Below are positions 44,991 to 56,448 of a stretch of 64,000 nucleotides of DNA, piece by piece. Position 1 is the first letter of the stretch, and each line of letters opens with the position of its first letter. Position numbers and translations under genes: made by a program. Origin of the DNA: Dactylis glomerata (taxonomy: Eukaryota; Streptophyta; Magnoliopsida; Poales; Poaceae); assembly GCA_007115705.1 (NCBI GenBank), contig QXEO01000143.1:6989434-7053433 (forward strand), read 5' to 3'. The notes under the pieces are model-generated. The model was not told the origin of the DNA and made no database searches. It worked only from the letters and a program-made list of their open reading frames with translations.

Positions 44991-47900
44991 TTAGTTTTCT
45001 GCAACGTAAGAAAAAAACGAAATCAGATTTCATGATACACGTAAAACAACTCAGCAAACAAAGAGAAAATAGATTGATTTGTAAAAGAGTGTACAATTTA
45101 TGACAGTAATTAACCTGAAATAGACAGTACTTAGGGAGCAATGTCAAGGTTACGCTAATCAATCAATACAATAAAAACATGTTTATAGCATAATGCAGAA
45201 TATGAAAGTGGACATAGGTATCTGCAGGATGTATGGTTTTATTATTTCCTTGTTCAACCAAAAGATTAGCACATATACAATAAGGAGTCCCTCAAGGTGT
45301 GTATGGGCACAATAGGTCTTTTCAAGTGTAAGCATCTGGCTTGAACTTGTGTTTGTGTGAAAAAATACTCATTAACGGAAGAAATTCCACTTTCCAGATG
45401 ATTGCACAATCATTATAAATGTTTGGAAATGCAGAGGAGCAAATAGTACAAGGCATCGCCTGTAGCCCCTAGGATGATAAGCTGAGGTTGCAGATGGATC
45501 TTGATTCTTGAAGTATATATTGCAGGTATTTTTTTGGTTTAAGAACAATGGCCAATATGAAGGAACATGAAATCATCTGAAAGCAAAATGGTCAATATGA
45601 TCATCTGAAATCTAATATCATATGCCAAATAGAGCTATTTGTGTTACACAGCGCCCTTTATTTTCAAAAGATGAAAATAAAGCCATTTAACTACATAACA
45701 AATAAGCAGAACAAAACCCACAATAATCCTAACCGAAGGCAGCTGAAAGACCTCTTTCATTCTTCCTCCACATATTCTCATGAAATTAGTTTTCATCATG
45801 ATATAGATGAATAAACAAACATAACAGAGACTAGTAATAGAGTTTTGTAATCCACCCCGCAATGAATCAGAGGCTTCAGTGTCTGCAAACGGTGAGCAGG
45901 TCATTTTCACTAAATCAACCATATACAATGCAGTTTCCTTTTCGAGACTTGATTAAATTAGTTGCAGGAATCCTCAATTATGTCATATATGAGCACAACG
46001 TTTGCACATCTCGGCATACAAAAGATAATTTAAAGTTTCATTATACAATAATGGGCCACTTTAATCTAAATTGTGACCGCATATCTGTTCAGTATTCATA
46101 GAACTATAGTAACGTCAAATGCAACTAAGCAAACAGTGTACAGCTATTGTTACTTTTGTTTCAGCCAGTGCAACGTAGCTTCAAATATTGTTGTCGGACG
46201 GCCATTAAAAAAGTCTTATTCAGAGTTCTAGAGGCAAAACATGTTCTATGTTCTGGTATTTTTCACTGGACCATGTATTTCCGCTTTCCACTACTATATA
46301 GTACTACTTCATTGATCTGCTGGAACTATATTGTCCACTCAATGCTCAAAGGAAAGTAAACCTATGTTGACCAGATTTGTATACTGAATTAGTTCTATTG
46401 CTATACAACCAGTTTACTTGGCAAAACTGTCATCGAGTGTCAATTATCAAATGCATTCTAATCATTCCAGCGTTACCCAGACACATGTTTTCAAACTTCT
46501 TTTTTTATTTTCTGAATTTGCCACCCTGAACTGAAACTGCGTCGGACCGCGACACCCATATAACACTGAACAATTTTTCTTCCGAAATTGCCAATCTGAA
46601 TCCGCATAACAGTGAGGACTTCGTTATTACCTACTTGATTGCTAAATATGCAAGATGAAGTACAAGATGAAGTACTTCGTTATTACCTACTTGATTGCTA
46701 TTTTTTACTGGCCATGTGTTTCCAGTTTCCACTACTATATAGTACATCATTAATCTGCTTGAATTATATTTTTCACTCAATGCTCAAATCAGACCTTTAC
46801 AGGACAACGTTATCAAAAAGAAAGTAAACATATATTGACCGGACTTCTATACTGAATTAGTTCTGCTGCAATGCAACCAGTTTCCTAATAGCAAAACTGT
46901 CATCGAGTATATCCTCCATTGCCATCAATATCAAATACCAAATGCATTCTTATCATTTGCAATGTTACGCAGACACCTGTGTTCAAACTTATATTTTTAT
47001 TTTTTCAATTTGCCACCCTGAACTGAAACTGTGTCGGACCGCGACACCCATATAACACTAAACCTTTTTTTCATCCCAATTTGCCACCCTGAATCCCGTA
47101 TAACAGTGAATGTTTCGCTTCCTATATCGTTGTCGGATGGCCATTAAAAAAGTCTTATTCAGAGTTCTAGAGGCAAAACATGTTCTATGTTCTTGTATTT
47201 TTCACTTGGCCATGTATTTCCGCTTTCCACTACTGTATATATAGTACTACTACTTCATTGATCTGCTGGAACTATATTCGTCCACTCAATGCTCAAAGGA
47301 AAGTAAACCTATGTTGACTGGATTTGTGTACTGGATTAGTTCTAGTGCTATACAACCAGTTTACTTGGCAAAACTGTCATCGAGTATCAATTATCAAATG
47401 CATTCTAATCATTCCAGCGTTACCCGGACACATGTTTTCAAACTTCTTTTTTCTTCTTCTGAATTCGCCACCCTGAATCTGTGTCGGACCACGACACACA
47501 TATAATACTGAACATGTTTTCTTACGAAATTGCCAATCTGAATCCGCATAACAGAGAATATTTCGCTACCTACTTGATTGCTAACTATGCAACTTAAAGT
47601 ACGAGATGAAGCAAAGGGAACAGACCTTTCTGCCCCTCAGGCGCCTCATGGTAGACGACCTCATTCTCAGGCACCGTCCGCAGCTCATCCCCCACGGTCT
47701 CCGCACCGCCCGCAGCCCCGGCGTCCTCAGGGTAGCGCACGACCACGACGGGGCATACGCAGTGGTGCACGCAGTAGTCGCTGACGCTCCCGAGCCTGCC
47801 CTTGCCTCCCCTGCGGGAGGCGCCGAACCCGCGGCTGCCCATGATCATCGCGGACAGGCCGAGCCGCTCGGCCTCGAGGCAGAGGCGCTCCTTCATGTCG

Positions 47901-48403
47901 TGGTCCTTGACGATGTGGATCTTGAACGGGATCTGCGCGGCGACGAGCGGCTGCGCGAGGTCCTGCGACTTGGTGGAGGTGAAGGCGTCGAAGTCCTCCT
48001 CCCGCTTCTTCGTCTTCCGCGCGTCGTCCTCGGGGTGCTCCTCGCCGGAGGGCGGCGGCGCCTCGTCGTCGTCGCCGTCGTCGACGGAGACGGGGATGGA
48101 GCCCCAGTCGGCGCCGTAGAGGACGGAGGTGGGGCGCACGTGGAGGAGCACGACGGCGTCCCCCGGGCGGAGGTAGTTCTGGACCGCCCACTTGACGGCG
48201 AAGGCGGACTCGTCGGAGAGGTCGACGGCGATGGCGATGCGGCGGTGCGGGGAGGAGGAGGCGGCCAGGGAGGAGAAGAAGTAGCGCGGCGAGCTGGGCT
48301 GGATCGCGGCCACCGCCTGCGCCTGCGCCGTCGCCAGGCGCACCGGCGGCGGCGGCGAGGGGGAGGACTTGCCGCCGGTCGGGGAGGCCGGGTGCGCCGC
48401 CAT
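44991..48403 (-). CDS. Universal stress protein (USP) domain protein, PHOS32/PHOS34-like
   Basis: Two exons: 47626-48403 and 44991-44998, with a 2.6-kb GT-AG intron (donor AAAG/GTCTG, acceptor TTGCAG). Splicing completes ...EGQKEN and a TAA, 261 residues in all. The start MAAHPASPTGGK has a good context (GGCCGATGGCG). After a Pro/Ser-rich N-terminus, the USP fold begins RRIAIAVDLSDESAFAVKWA (about 54-73) and HVRPTSVLYGADWGS. An acidic loop (DDGDDDE, EEHPEDDARK) follows, then HIVKDHDMKERLCLEAERLG and the nucleotide-binding segment MGSRG...RLGSVSDYCVHHCVCP (about 188-217). This matches the plant PHOS32/34 subgroup, which are MAP-kinase targets in Arabidopsis; the gap in the glycine motif is longer than the classical nine residues, as in that subgroup. 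SP sites in the N-terminus fit that idea. Likely cytosolic. Confidence 0.9.
46170..47600 (-). repeat. Three ~470-bp tandem repeats in the USP intron
   Basis: Units span about 46170-46650, 46650-47110 and 47110-47600. They share GTTGTCGGAYGGCCATTAAA, TTCCACTACTATATAGTA, ACTGTCATCGAGT and GTCGGACCGCGACACCCATA. Units 1 and 3 are most alike; unit 2 has insertions and deletions. The last unit ends next to the exon 1 donor. Confidence 0.85.
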
Positions 48404-48646
48404 CGGCCTAGGGTTCCTCGATTTCAATGTGTGCTACTGTGTCGACTGTCGAGCGCTCGATCTGATCGGAACGGCTGAATGGAAATGGAATGGGGGCAGC
48501 GAGGGTTTTGCAGACTGCGGCCAAAGAGATTGAGTTGGAGTGCGCACGGCGAAACAGGAAGTGCTCTGGTTTTCTGCGAAACAACTGCGGCGGTGGCGCA
48601 TCCAGGATTGAACACGTAAACGCTCTCTAACTGCTTTACGCTTTCT
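48404..48646 (-). promoter_or_regulatory. USP gene 5' UTR and proximal promoter
   Basis: Sequence between the start codon and the U6 pseudogene. Closely similar copies lie at 50036-50260 and 50440-50700, so this block was duplicated with the first codons of the gene. No clean TATA box was settled on. Confidence 0.4.
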
Positions 48647-48660
48647 GTATCCACAGCTCT

Positions 48661-48740
48661 GTCCCTTCGGGGACATCCGATAAAATTGGAACAGAAGATT
48701 AGCATAGCCCCTGCGCAAGGATGACACGTACAAAAAAAAA
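48661..48740 (+). pseudogene. U6 snRNA retropseudogene with poly(A) and 14-bp TSD
   Basis: It begins GTCCCTTCGGGGACATCCGA, the plant U6 5' end, continues TAAAATTGGAAC, lacks about 8 nt (GATACAGA region), then GAAGATTAGCATAGCCCCTG, CGCAAGGATGACACG, and ends in CAAAAAAAAA. The U6 3' third is missing. GTATCCACAGCTCT (48647-48660) and GTATCCACGGCTCT (48741-48754) flank it. It has no pol III promoter of its own visible; it arose by LINE-mediated reverse transcription. Confidence 0.93.
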
Positions 48741-48929
48741 GTATCCACGGCTCTATTTTTTTCTTCATGTTTTGGTTGTTGAAAAAAATTGATTCATTAC
48801 ACCGGCACAATACTTAATCATCGATAATCTCTCAAAAAAAAATCTTGCATCGATAAAAAGTAGTATCACTGACACAATGCAATGCTGATCTTTTTGCATG
48901 TGCTCCACATTCGATAGATGTGTATGCTA

Positions 48930-49087
48930 CTCCCTCCGTTTCAAAATATAAGATGTTTTAGCTTTGTAAAGCAAATGTATTTAAATATCTTTTAGTGTAT
49001 AGGTTCACTCAAATGTACACACTAAAACATGTCTACATACATTTGCTTCACAAATCTAAAACATCTTATATTTTGAAACGGATGGAG
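48930..49087. mobile_element. Stowaway MITE upstream of the USP gene
   Basis: A 158-bp hairpin opens CTCCCTCCGTTTCAAAATAT and ends in its near inverse complement, with TA at 48928-48929 and 49088-49089. Same family and length as the copy at 21284-21441. Confidence 0.93.
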
Positions 49088-49089
49088 TA

Positions 49090-50035
49090 TATTCTAATTA
49101 AGTTTTAGGTAACTATGGAGCAAAATTTATGTCTACGCCCATTCTAGGAGTTTGCTATGAATAAAGCGTAGCCTGTCAAGAGGGTGATGGGACAAAAAAG
49201 ATTTTAACCATGGGTAAAATTACCACCATTACTCCACATGGAACTCCTCATCTCGTCAGGTCATCTTCAGTAGGAAATTTGACGAAAGCTTCATTGCGTG
49301 CCATGGTCATTGTACTCAACCTCCATTATCCGATGCATCCTATTTCTAATGAACTATCTTTAGACCGATCCACAACCATCATTCTTGCCCTTTAGTCCCT
49401 CATGTCCACCTCTTCTCATGATATTTATAGGCTTGAATCATGTCAGTTGATGCACAACTACTCATGAGTTATAACACTTAGTGCATCACTATCACCCAAG
49501 CACACGCTATAAAAGATATCGCATAGCTATGAAAACCCAGTTGGTCTGCATGTGGATATTTCAAATGGTTTTTCTAAAGATAAAACATGAATAGATTATG
49601 TCCATACTTAGTGCATAAACCCAATTTCAATGTTGTATATTAGTGTGGAAAGTTGTTTTGTCATGTCTTCAAGTGTTAAGGATCTTATGATGCTCAACGC
49701 AAAAAAGGGACTTATGATGTATAGCTCTCGAAAAAATGCATCACAACAGTGTTCGCCCACAAACAATGTCACGGTATACCCTCATGTCGACTTTGATGCG
49801 TGAAACAATGTCAGTGAGGGAGGACTCCGTCAAGGTTCATGACAACTATGGGCTGACCTAGGTCAATTCCCTCGCCCCTAAACCAATCATGATTTGATGC
49901 TTGTCAAATAACAAAGAATATTGAAAGAAGATAAGCAACGCTAGGTTATATGAGATGTCAATAGATCGTATTGATTTCACAAATTGTGTGTTGGACAGAT
50001 CAATCGGTCATCACATATCACGTTTTTATTGAACA
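49090..50035. other. Intergenic DNA without recognised features
   Basis: AT-rich sequence with no coding frame, repeat or RNA signal that I can support. Confidence 0.5.
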
Positions 50036-50260
50036 GGTGCATGGAAATCGAAAGGGGGCGATGAGGGCTTTGCAGACTGCGGTCTGCGGCCGAAGAGATT
50101 TGAGATTGGAGTGTGCACGGCAAAACATGATCTGCTCAAGTTTTTTGCGAAACAACGGCGCGGTGGTGCATCCACGATTGGACACATAAAACGTTGTCTG
50201 ACTGCGCTTTTTGTCGCTTTACGATTTCTGTATCCATGACTCTGATTTATTTTTTCCCCA
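50036..50260 (-). repeat. Partial duplicate of the USP promoter region (copy 2)
   Basis: It shares with 48480-48660 the stretches TTTGCAGACTGCGG, GGAGTGTGCACGGC, GCGAAACAAC and CTGTATCCATGACTCT in the same order. No coding part is kept and no U6 insertion is present. Confidence 0.8.
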
Positions 50261-50333
50261 TTCAATGATTATTGTCGAAATTGATTCATTACATCGGCAC
50301 AGTACTTAATCTTGCACAAATAAAAAGTAGTAG

Positions 50334-50720
50334 TGCAGCGAGCTGGGCTGGATCACGGACACCACATGTGCCGTCACCAGGCGCACCGGCGGCGGTGAGG
50401 GGGGAGGACTTGTCGCCCGTCGAGGAGGCAGGGTCCGTCGCCATCGGGCTTAGGATTCCTTGATTTCAATGTGTGCTACTCCTACTATTATCGAGCTCTC
50501 AATCTGATCGGAACGGCTGAATGGAAATGGAATGGGGGGCGAGGGTTTGTAGAGATTGAGATTGGAGTGCGCACGGCGAAATAGAAATTGCTCTATTTTT
50601 GCGAAACAGCGGCGGCGGTGGCGCATCCAGGATTGGACACGTAAACGACGTCGGACTACGCTTTTCGTCACTTGACGCTTTCTGTATCCACGGCTCCATT
50701 TTTTTCATGTTTCACATCGA
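50334..50720 (-). pseudogene. Truncated duplicate of the USP gene 5' end and promoter (copy 3)
   Basis: On the minus strand an ATG at 50443 begins MATDPASSTGDKSS, aligned to MAAHPASPTGGKSS of the intact gene. Homology continues as nucleotides through CAGCTCGC but with a frame change, and stops at about 50334, so only some 30 codons plus the 5' UTR and promoter were copied. The pre-insertion form of the U6 target (CTGTATCCACGGCTCC) is kept here at about 50683-50698. Confidence 0.85.
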
Positions 50721-50759
50721 ATGATTGTTGTCAAAATTGATTCATTACATCGGCACAAT

Positions 50760-51123
50760 ACTATCTCGCGGTCTGTCGTCTAGTCCTCGTTGGCGAGATG
50801 TGGCTACCGGTGAATAGCGCGCCCGGCTTTGGTCATGGCAGACCCCATCTATGCGTTGTAACCTTGTTGAAGGCATCATTACTGCAGCTTTCGTCTACTC
50901 ACTCGAGCTGGTCTGGGGAAACCCCAAATATAGGTCTCTCGGATCGGATGATGGTGACGTGTGACGCTGCTCTCCCCGCTGGGGTCATCGTTTTTGGAGC
51001 AGACGTTGGCTAGAGGTGGCTCTTAGGTGGAGTGGCGTGTCGATTCCCGTGTCAAAAATGCTAGGTCTCGGTGGCATGGCGCCGCGAAGGCTCGACGGAG
51101 GACAAAGTCTGAGGTGTGTGCGC
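50760..51123. other. GC-rich non-coding segment cut by a gypsy LTR
   Basis: No credible coding frame. It is interrupted by the LTR starting at 51124 and its continuation was not found in the window. It may be another retroposon remnant. Confidence 0.35.
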
Positions 51124-52531
51124 TGATACGTCCAAAACGTATCTACTTTCCCGAACACTTTTACAGTTGTTTCTCCTCTAATTTGTGTATTTTGAATGCA
51201 ACTAACACGGACTAACGCTGTTTTCAGCAGAATTGCTTTGGTGTCTCGTTTTTGTGCAGAAATCCAACTTTCAAGAAAAATCCCGAAAAATATTGCAAAA
51301 CTCCTATTTTGCCAGAAGACCCACGGAGCCAGAAGGGAAGACGAAGAGAGGCAGTGGCCTGGGCTCACAACCAGGGGGCGCGGCCCAGGCCTGGCCGCGC
51401 CCACCTGTTGTGAGACCGCCTCGGCCATCGCCTCGACCCCTCCTTCCGCCTACATATACCCTCTGACCTGAAAGGAGCAGGGGTTCGGCGTTTTTCCCAC
51501 ATAGACTTCCGCTGCGCCGCCACCATCAGAAACCGCAATTTGGAACCAGAAACTCCGTTCTGGCACCCTGCCGGGACGGGGATTTGGAGGAGATCTTCAT
51601 CACCATCATCACTGATGTCTCTCCATCAACCATCCATGACTCCCCCATCCATGTGTGAGTAATTCCCGCTGTAGGCGAAGGGGATGGTAGGGATTGGATG
51701 AGATCATTCATGTAATTTGCTATGAGATTATTAGGGCATAATGCCTAGTATCTTTTATTAGTGCTTATGACATTGTTGCAACTTGTTGTGCTTAATGCTT
51801 GTCACTTTGGGCCCGAGTGCCATGATCTCAGATCTGAACATGTTATTGTTTTATGATGATACTTATTATTTATGATCTTACCTGCAAGTTGTTTACACAT
51901 ATTGTTGTCCGGAACCCGAGGCTCGAAAGTGATAGAAATTGGAATTACCGGAGGGGATGGCTATGATGTGAGGATCACATGTGTTCACCGAGTGTTAATG
52001 CTTTGCTCCGATACTTTATTAAAAGAAGTATCTTAATTACCAGTAGTTTCCCTTGATGCCCTTCTACAACAAGCTGGTAGGACAAAAGATGTCGTGCAAG
52101 TTTCTCATTGCGAGCACGTACGACTATATATGGAACACATGCCTATGGTTGTTTAGTACTAGGATGATTTATCATTATTTGTCTGCAATGCCCATGTCTC
52201 ACTGATTTCATGAATTATCTTATCCATGCAACGCCTATACATCTATCCCTATGCCTACAGTATTTTATCCTACTGTTTACTATTGCTACTATTATTGCTT
52301 TTATTTTACTATTGATGTTACTGTTTTGCTACTATCACCACTATAAAACTGTTGCTACTGATAAACCGCTGCGAGCAAGTCTGTTTCCAAGTGCAGCTGA
52401 ATTGACAACTCATATGTTAAGGCTTATAAATATTCTTTGGCTCCCCTTTTGTCGAATCAATAAATTTGGGTTTTACTTCCCTCGAAGACTGTTGCGATCC
52501 CCTATACTTGTGGGTCATCAAGACTATTTTC

Positions 52532-52549
52532 TGGCACCGTTGCCGGAGA
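52532..52549 (+). other. Primer binding site, tRNA-Asp type with two mismatches
   Basis: TGGCACCGTTGCCGGAGA lies 11 nt after the LTR. It differs from the tRNA-Asp complement at two places (A at position 5, A at position 16). Confidence 0.7.
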
Positions 52550-52608
52550 GCATAGCTTTATTTGTAAGTTCACTTGGAATTCATATTGTCCATTGCAATC
52601 CATTCATC

Positions 52609-55267
52609 ATGGGTAACCCTCGTGATGGAAAAGTTCCTATATTGCCATCCACTACAAGAAGAGGTACGACTCTGAACACCTCTGTTGCTCTTGATTCGCC
52701 ATCTGTTATGAGTAAGTTGCTTACACCACCACATGCACACGCTACTGCTACTTCTTCTGCTGAGTTTGAAAATACCACTGATAATTTAGATGATGCTTCT
52801 ACTGTGCTTGATGAGAGTGGTTCGTTAGGTTCCTTTTTAGATGTTACAATTGCTAGGACTAAATAATTGGGGAACACTACTGTTACACCGGTTAGTTCAC
52901 CTGAGTCTAGGGAATGCCCTAGCGATGATCTTGATGACACTTATATTGAGCTTGACGATGATTTTATTGCTGAAGCTCATGCCACTCGTGATGCTAATGC
53001 TATTAAGGAACTTCTAGCAAGACGTGCTGTTAGATATAAATTATCTCCTGATGCTAAGTTTGCTGCTTCTCCCATAAATATTAGAGATAAGGATTATGAT
53101 TTCTCTTTAGATTTATCTTTCATATCTATTGTTGAGAAAGACCCTTTTTGTGGTACTGAAGGTGAAAGTGCTATGGCACATATGAATGAGCTTTCTACTT
53201 TGAGTAATTTGTTTTCTGATGATATTAAGCTGCGCACTTACTTTGTTGCTAAGATTTTTCCTTTTTCGTTGAATGGTGCAGCTAAAACTTGTTTTAATAA
53301 TTTGTCTCCTGGATCTCTTAATAGTCCTATTGCTTTGGTTAATGCTTTTTTTTAGAAATATTTTCTTGCTAGTGCTCAACATGCTGATGTGCAGAAAATC
53401 TTTGACTTTGAACAGGGAAAAGGAGAGATATTGCCTGAATCTTGGGCAAGGTCTTGTTCTTTAATTAGAGCATTGCCTAAGGAGCCATTGCCTAAAAATG
53501 AACTCCTTGATATATTTTATAATGGACTAACTGATGAATCTAAGAAATATCTGGATAGTTGTGCTGGTTGTGTTTTCAGGGAAAGAACTCCGGCTGAAGC
53601 TGAAGAACTAATGGTTAAAATAAGCCAGAATCATGATGGTTGGACTATGGCTGAGTCAACACCAACACCAAATCCAGCGCCAACTACAGAGCCAACACCA
53701 AAGAAGAGAGGAATGATTGAATTAAATGATGAAGTTATGAGGGAAGCCAAGAATCTCTTAAGGAGAAAGGGATTAAATCTGAAGATGTGAAGAATTTACT
53801 TCCTATAGAAGAATTATGTAAGCCAACCCCTCACTCATCTACTATTGAGGTACACTCTCTCCAACGCTTTGATGATAGAGATATTCCTTACTCTAAACCT
53901 CCTGATCAATGCTTAGATGAGTTTGATAATTTTGTTGTTAAGCAAGATAATTTTAATAAAAGGGTGCAGAATCATTTGTTGGAAAATTCTAGAGCTATTA
54001 ACAAGTTGCGGGATATTTTGGAGAGAACCTCCAATGATGTGAAGATACTTGTCAAACATTTTCAAATGGTTCAGACTCAAATTGATCAGCTTACCAAGGT
54101 GCAAAAAGATTTGCTAGTTAATGCTTCAAGAGAAAAACAAGCGTGTGAAATACGCACAAGATGAGGTGCTACTACCCAAGACCCCTTATATCCTGAAGGA
54201 CATCCTAAGAGGATCGAGCAAGATTCTCAACGCACTTCAAGAGATGATATTCCTTCCAAGAAGAAGAAGAAGAAGAAGAAGCATAAAACAGTTGCAGAAT
54301 CTTCTGAAGCAGGTAAAGATCCTAATAGTGTTTCTATTTCTGATGCTGAAACTGAACCAGGTAATGCTTTTGATAAAGAAGAAGTTGAAGAGGAACCAGA
54401 AAAGCTTGCTAAGAATGCAAAGTACACCAAAGAAGACTTCATTGCCAACAAGCATGGTAATGAGAGAGAACCTTGGGTGTAGAAACCAATGCCTTTTCCT
54501 GGTAAGAAACATAAATCCAAGGAAGAAGAACACTACAACAGGTTTTGTGAATGGATGAGACCTTTATTTTTGCAAATTCTTTTGACTGATGCTATTAGAA
54601 TGCCTCCTTATGCAAAGTATATGAAAGATATTGTTACTAACAAAAGGAAGATTCCTAATGAGGAAATTTCCACCTTACTTGCTAATTATTCTTTTGATGG
54701 TAAAGTTTCGGAGAAGCTTGGAGATCCAGGTATACCAACTATTCCTTGGCTCCTTGCTCCATTAAAAATAACTATGTTAGAACTGCTTTATGTGATTTGG
54801 GAGCCGGAGTTAGTGTCATGCCTTTTTCTCTTTATAAGAGACTTGATCTAGAAAAATTGGTATCAAGTGATATATCCTTGCAAATGGATGATAAGTCTAC
54901 TACTATTCCTATTGGTATATGTGAAAATGTTCATGTTCAAGTTGATAACAGTTGTTTGATATTAACTGACTTTGTTGTGTTGGAAATGCCTGAAGATGAT
55001 AATATGTCTTTTATTCTTGGGAGACCGTTTCTAAACACTGTAGGTGCGGTTATTAATTGCAATCAAGGAAAAGTATCTTTTAATGTCAATAACAAAGAGT
55101 ACACAGTCTATTTTCCCAAGAAGATTGATAGAAAGAATGCTCTAAATTCAATCAAGAATGTTGAGACCATTCGAGTTGGTCAAATTATTTGTTCAGAGCG
55201 AAAGCCCAAGGAAGAATATAAAATTGTTATGATTGGGACTATGCCTATCAAGGTTGAGGTAACATAA
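52609..55267 (+). pseudogene. Gypsy gag-aspartic protease, broken
   Basis: It starts MGNPRDGKVPILPS. The gag core includes YFVAKIFPFSLNGAAKTCFN, LPESWARSCSLIRALPKEPL, NELLDIFYNGLTDESKKYL and TPAEAEELMVKI. Low-complexity linkers follow, with an (AGA)n run near 54260. The aspartic protease has ALCDLGAGVSVMPFSLYKRL, with the catalytic DxG context, and MSFILGRPFLNTVGAVINC. Stops at 52864-52866 and 53353-53355 and frame changes near 53790, 54170 and 54480 inactivate it. The protease tail (54746-55267) remains open. Confidence 0.85.
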
Positions 55268-56092
55268 GCATATAGTGAAATGCAAAGTTTTGCCTCACAT
55301 AAAGTTAGTTTGGTAACAAGACTTGATCAACCTTGTTAACAAAGTGATTTTATATGAATGAAACTTTGTTTTCACCATATTTACTTTACCTCACTTATAT
55401 TTACTTGTTCATTTTTGTTTCTGCTATTTAGTTTCATATTATAGTATCCTAGAGCTGCTGTAAGTTTGAGTTGGATTTGCTTTCTATCGCTCCACCGTCG
55501 TTTTCCCGAGTTTTATTCTCTTATCATTTTTCTGAAAAATCCTCGAAAATAAAGTTTCTCGAAAAATTCCAAAAAAATCTTTTTAAATTTTTATGTCAAA
55601 AATGGGGCAGAGAGGCACCTGGGAGACCTCAGGGAGACCCACCATGCCACCTCACAACCAGGGGGTGCGGCCCAAGCCTGGTCGCGCCCACCTATTATGA
55701 GGGGGGTCTGGCCTCTCACTTATCTCTTCCTCCCCAGCTCCTTCTCTCTCCCGAAAAATCACGATGCCCCAGCTCAAACTCGTGTTCTTGCTGCTCTCCA
55801 TCTCGATTTTTCGATCTCCTTGCTCAGCCATCATTGTTGCTGAGATTTGGAGCATTTGTTCCGGTATGTGACTCCTCCGATTGTCCAAGTAGAATTTGTT
55901 TAGTGGAGTATTTCTTGAGTATTTTAGCTCTATAGGTTATAGGTGAAATGAGTTTGCATGCTTGTTATATTGCTTAGAAATGTTATTTTGATGCATGTTA
56001 GCCCTCTAGTAACTCCCTATAGTAGTTCCCTATATTTAATTGTCTCAAAATCATTTTTTTATGAGGTTTGTTAAAAATTTCAAAAAAGGGAA
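55268..56092 (+). other. Non-coding interior of the 51124 element
   Basis: No RT or integrase. CCTCACAACCAGGGGGTGCG near 55651 resembles CTCACAACCAGGGGGCGCGG in the LTR at 51366, so part of this may be LTR-derived. No frame is supported. Confidence 0.45.
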
Positions 56093-56448
56093 ATGGACAA
56101 CTACACCTATGGAGAAGTCTTTGAAAGAGAAGCACCAAGGTCATCAAGGCCTTCAAGATCTACTGCTCAATATAGGATATACTACAATGAAGATCTTATG
56201 TCATCGAACCTTGAGGGGGACGATGGAGATGCGAATCCATCCACCTTCCCTTGTGCTAACTTCTTGAGTGATGCAGGGATTCTTGAGGATTTCTTACTCC
56301 TTATTAACAGGGTTGGATTGACTACATACATGACGGATGAGAGTAATCAATATGCTATTCTCACAAAGATTTTCATTGAAAGCTTTAAATTTACTAACTC
56401 TCATTTCAAGCCTTCCATTGCATTTAAGATTTATGATAAGTCTATCAC
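56093..56448 (+). pseudogene. Athila-type downstream ORF, N-terminal part
   Basis: It opens MDNYTYGEVFEREAPRSSRP and continues through GILEDFLLLINRVGLTTYMT and SHFKPSIAFKIYDKSITD without stops until the LTR at 56449 cuts it. Similar ORFs are associated with Athila-lineage gypsy elements in cereals; the function is unknown. The frame before the cut is intact. Confidence 0.55.

Larger units (their letters stand above)
51124..56448 (+). mobile_element. Gypsy (Athila-like) element with gag and protease but no RT; 3' end cut
   Basis: The LTR runs from TGATACGTCCAAAACGTATC at 51124 to GGGTCATCA at 52520 (1397 bp), with primer site TGGCACCGTTGCCGGAGA at 52532-52549. A gag-protease region lies at 52609-55267. 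RT and integrase are absent between 55268 and 56090, where non-coding sequence leads to a downstream ORF resembling Athila accessory ORFs. The element at 56449 interrupts it. It is a different subfamily from the 1651/31118/56449 LTRs, although its terminal palindrome has the same plan. Confidence 0.8.

Noticed and set aside
47606..48478. Long plus-strand open frame of 290 codons
   Set aside because: It is the antisense shadow of the GC-rich USP exon, whose minus-strand product is clearly a universal stress protein.
52210..52608. Upstream extension of the gag frame from 52210
   Set aside because: It begins inside the LTR and crosses the primer binding site; the gag start is taken as the ATG at 52609.
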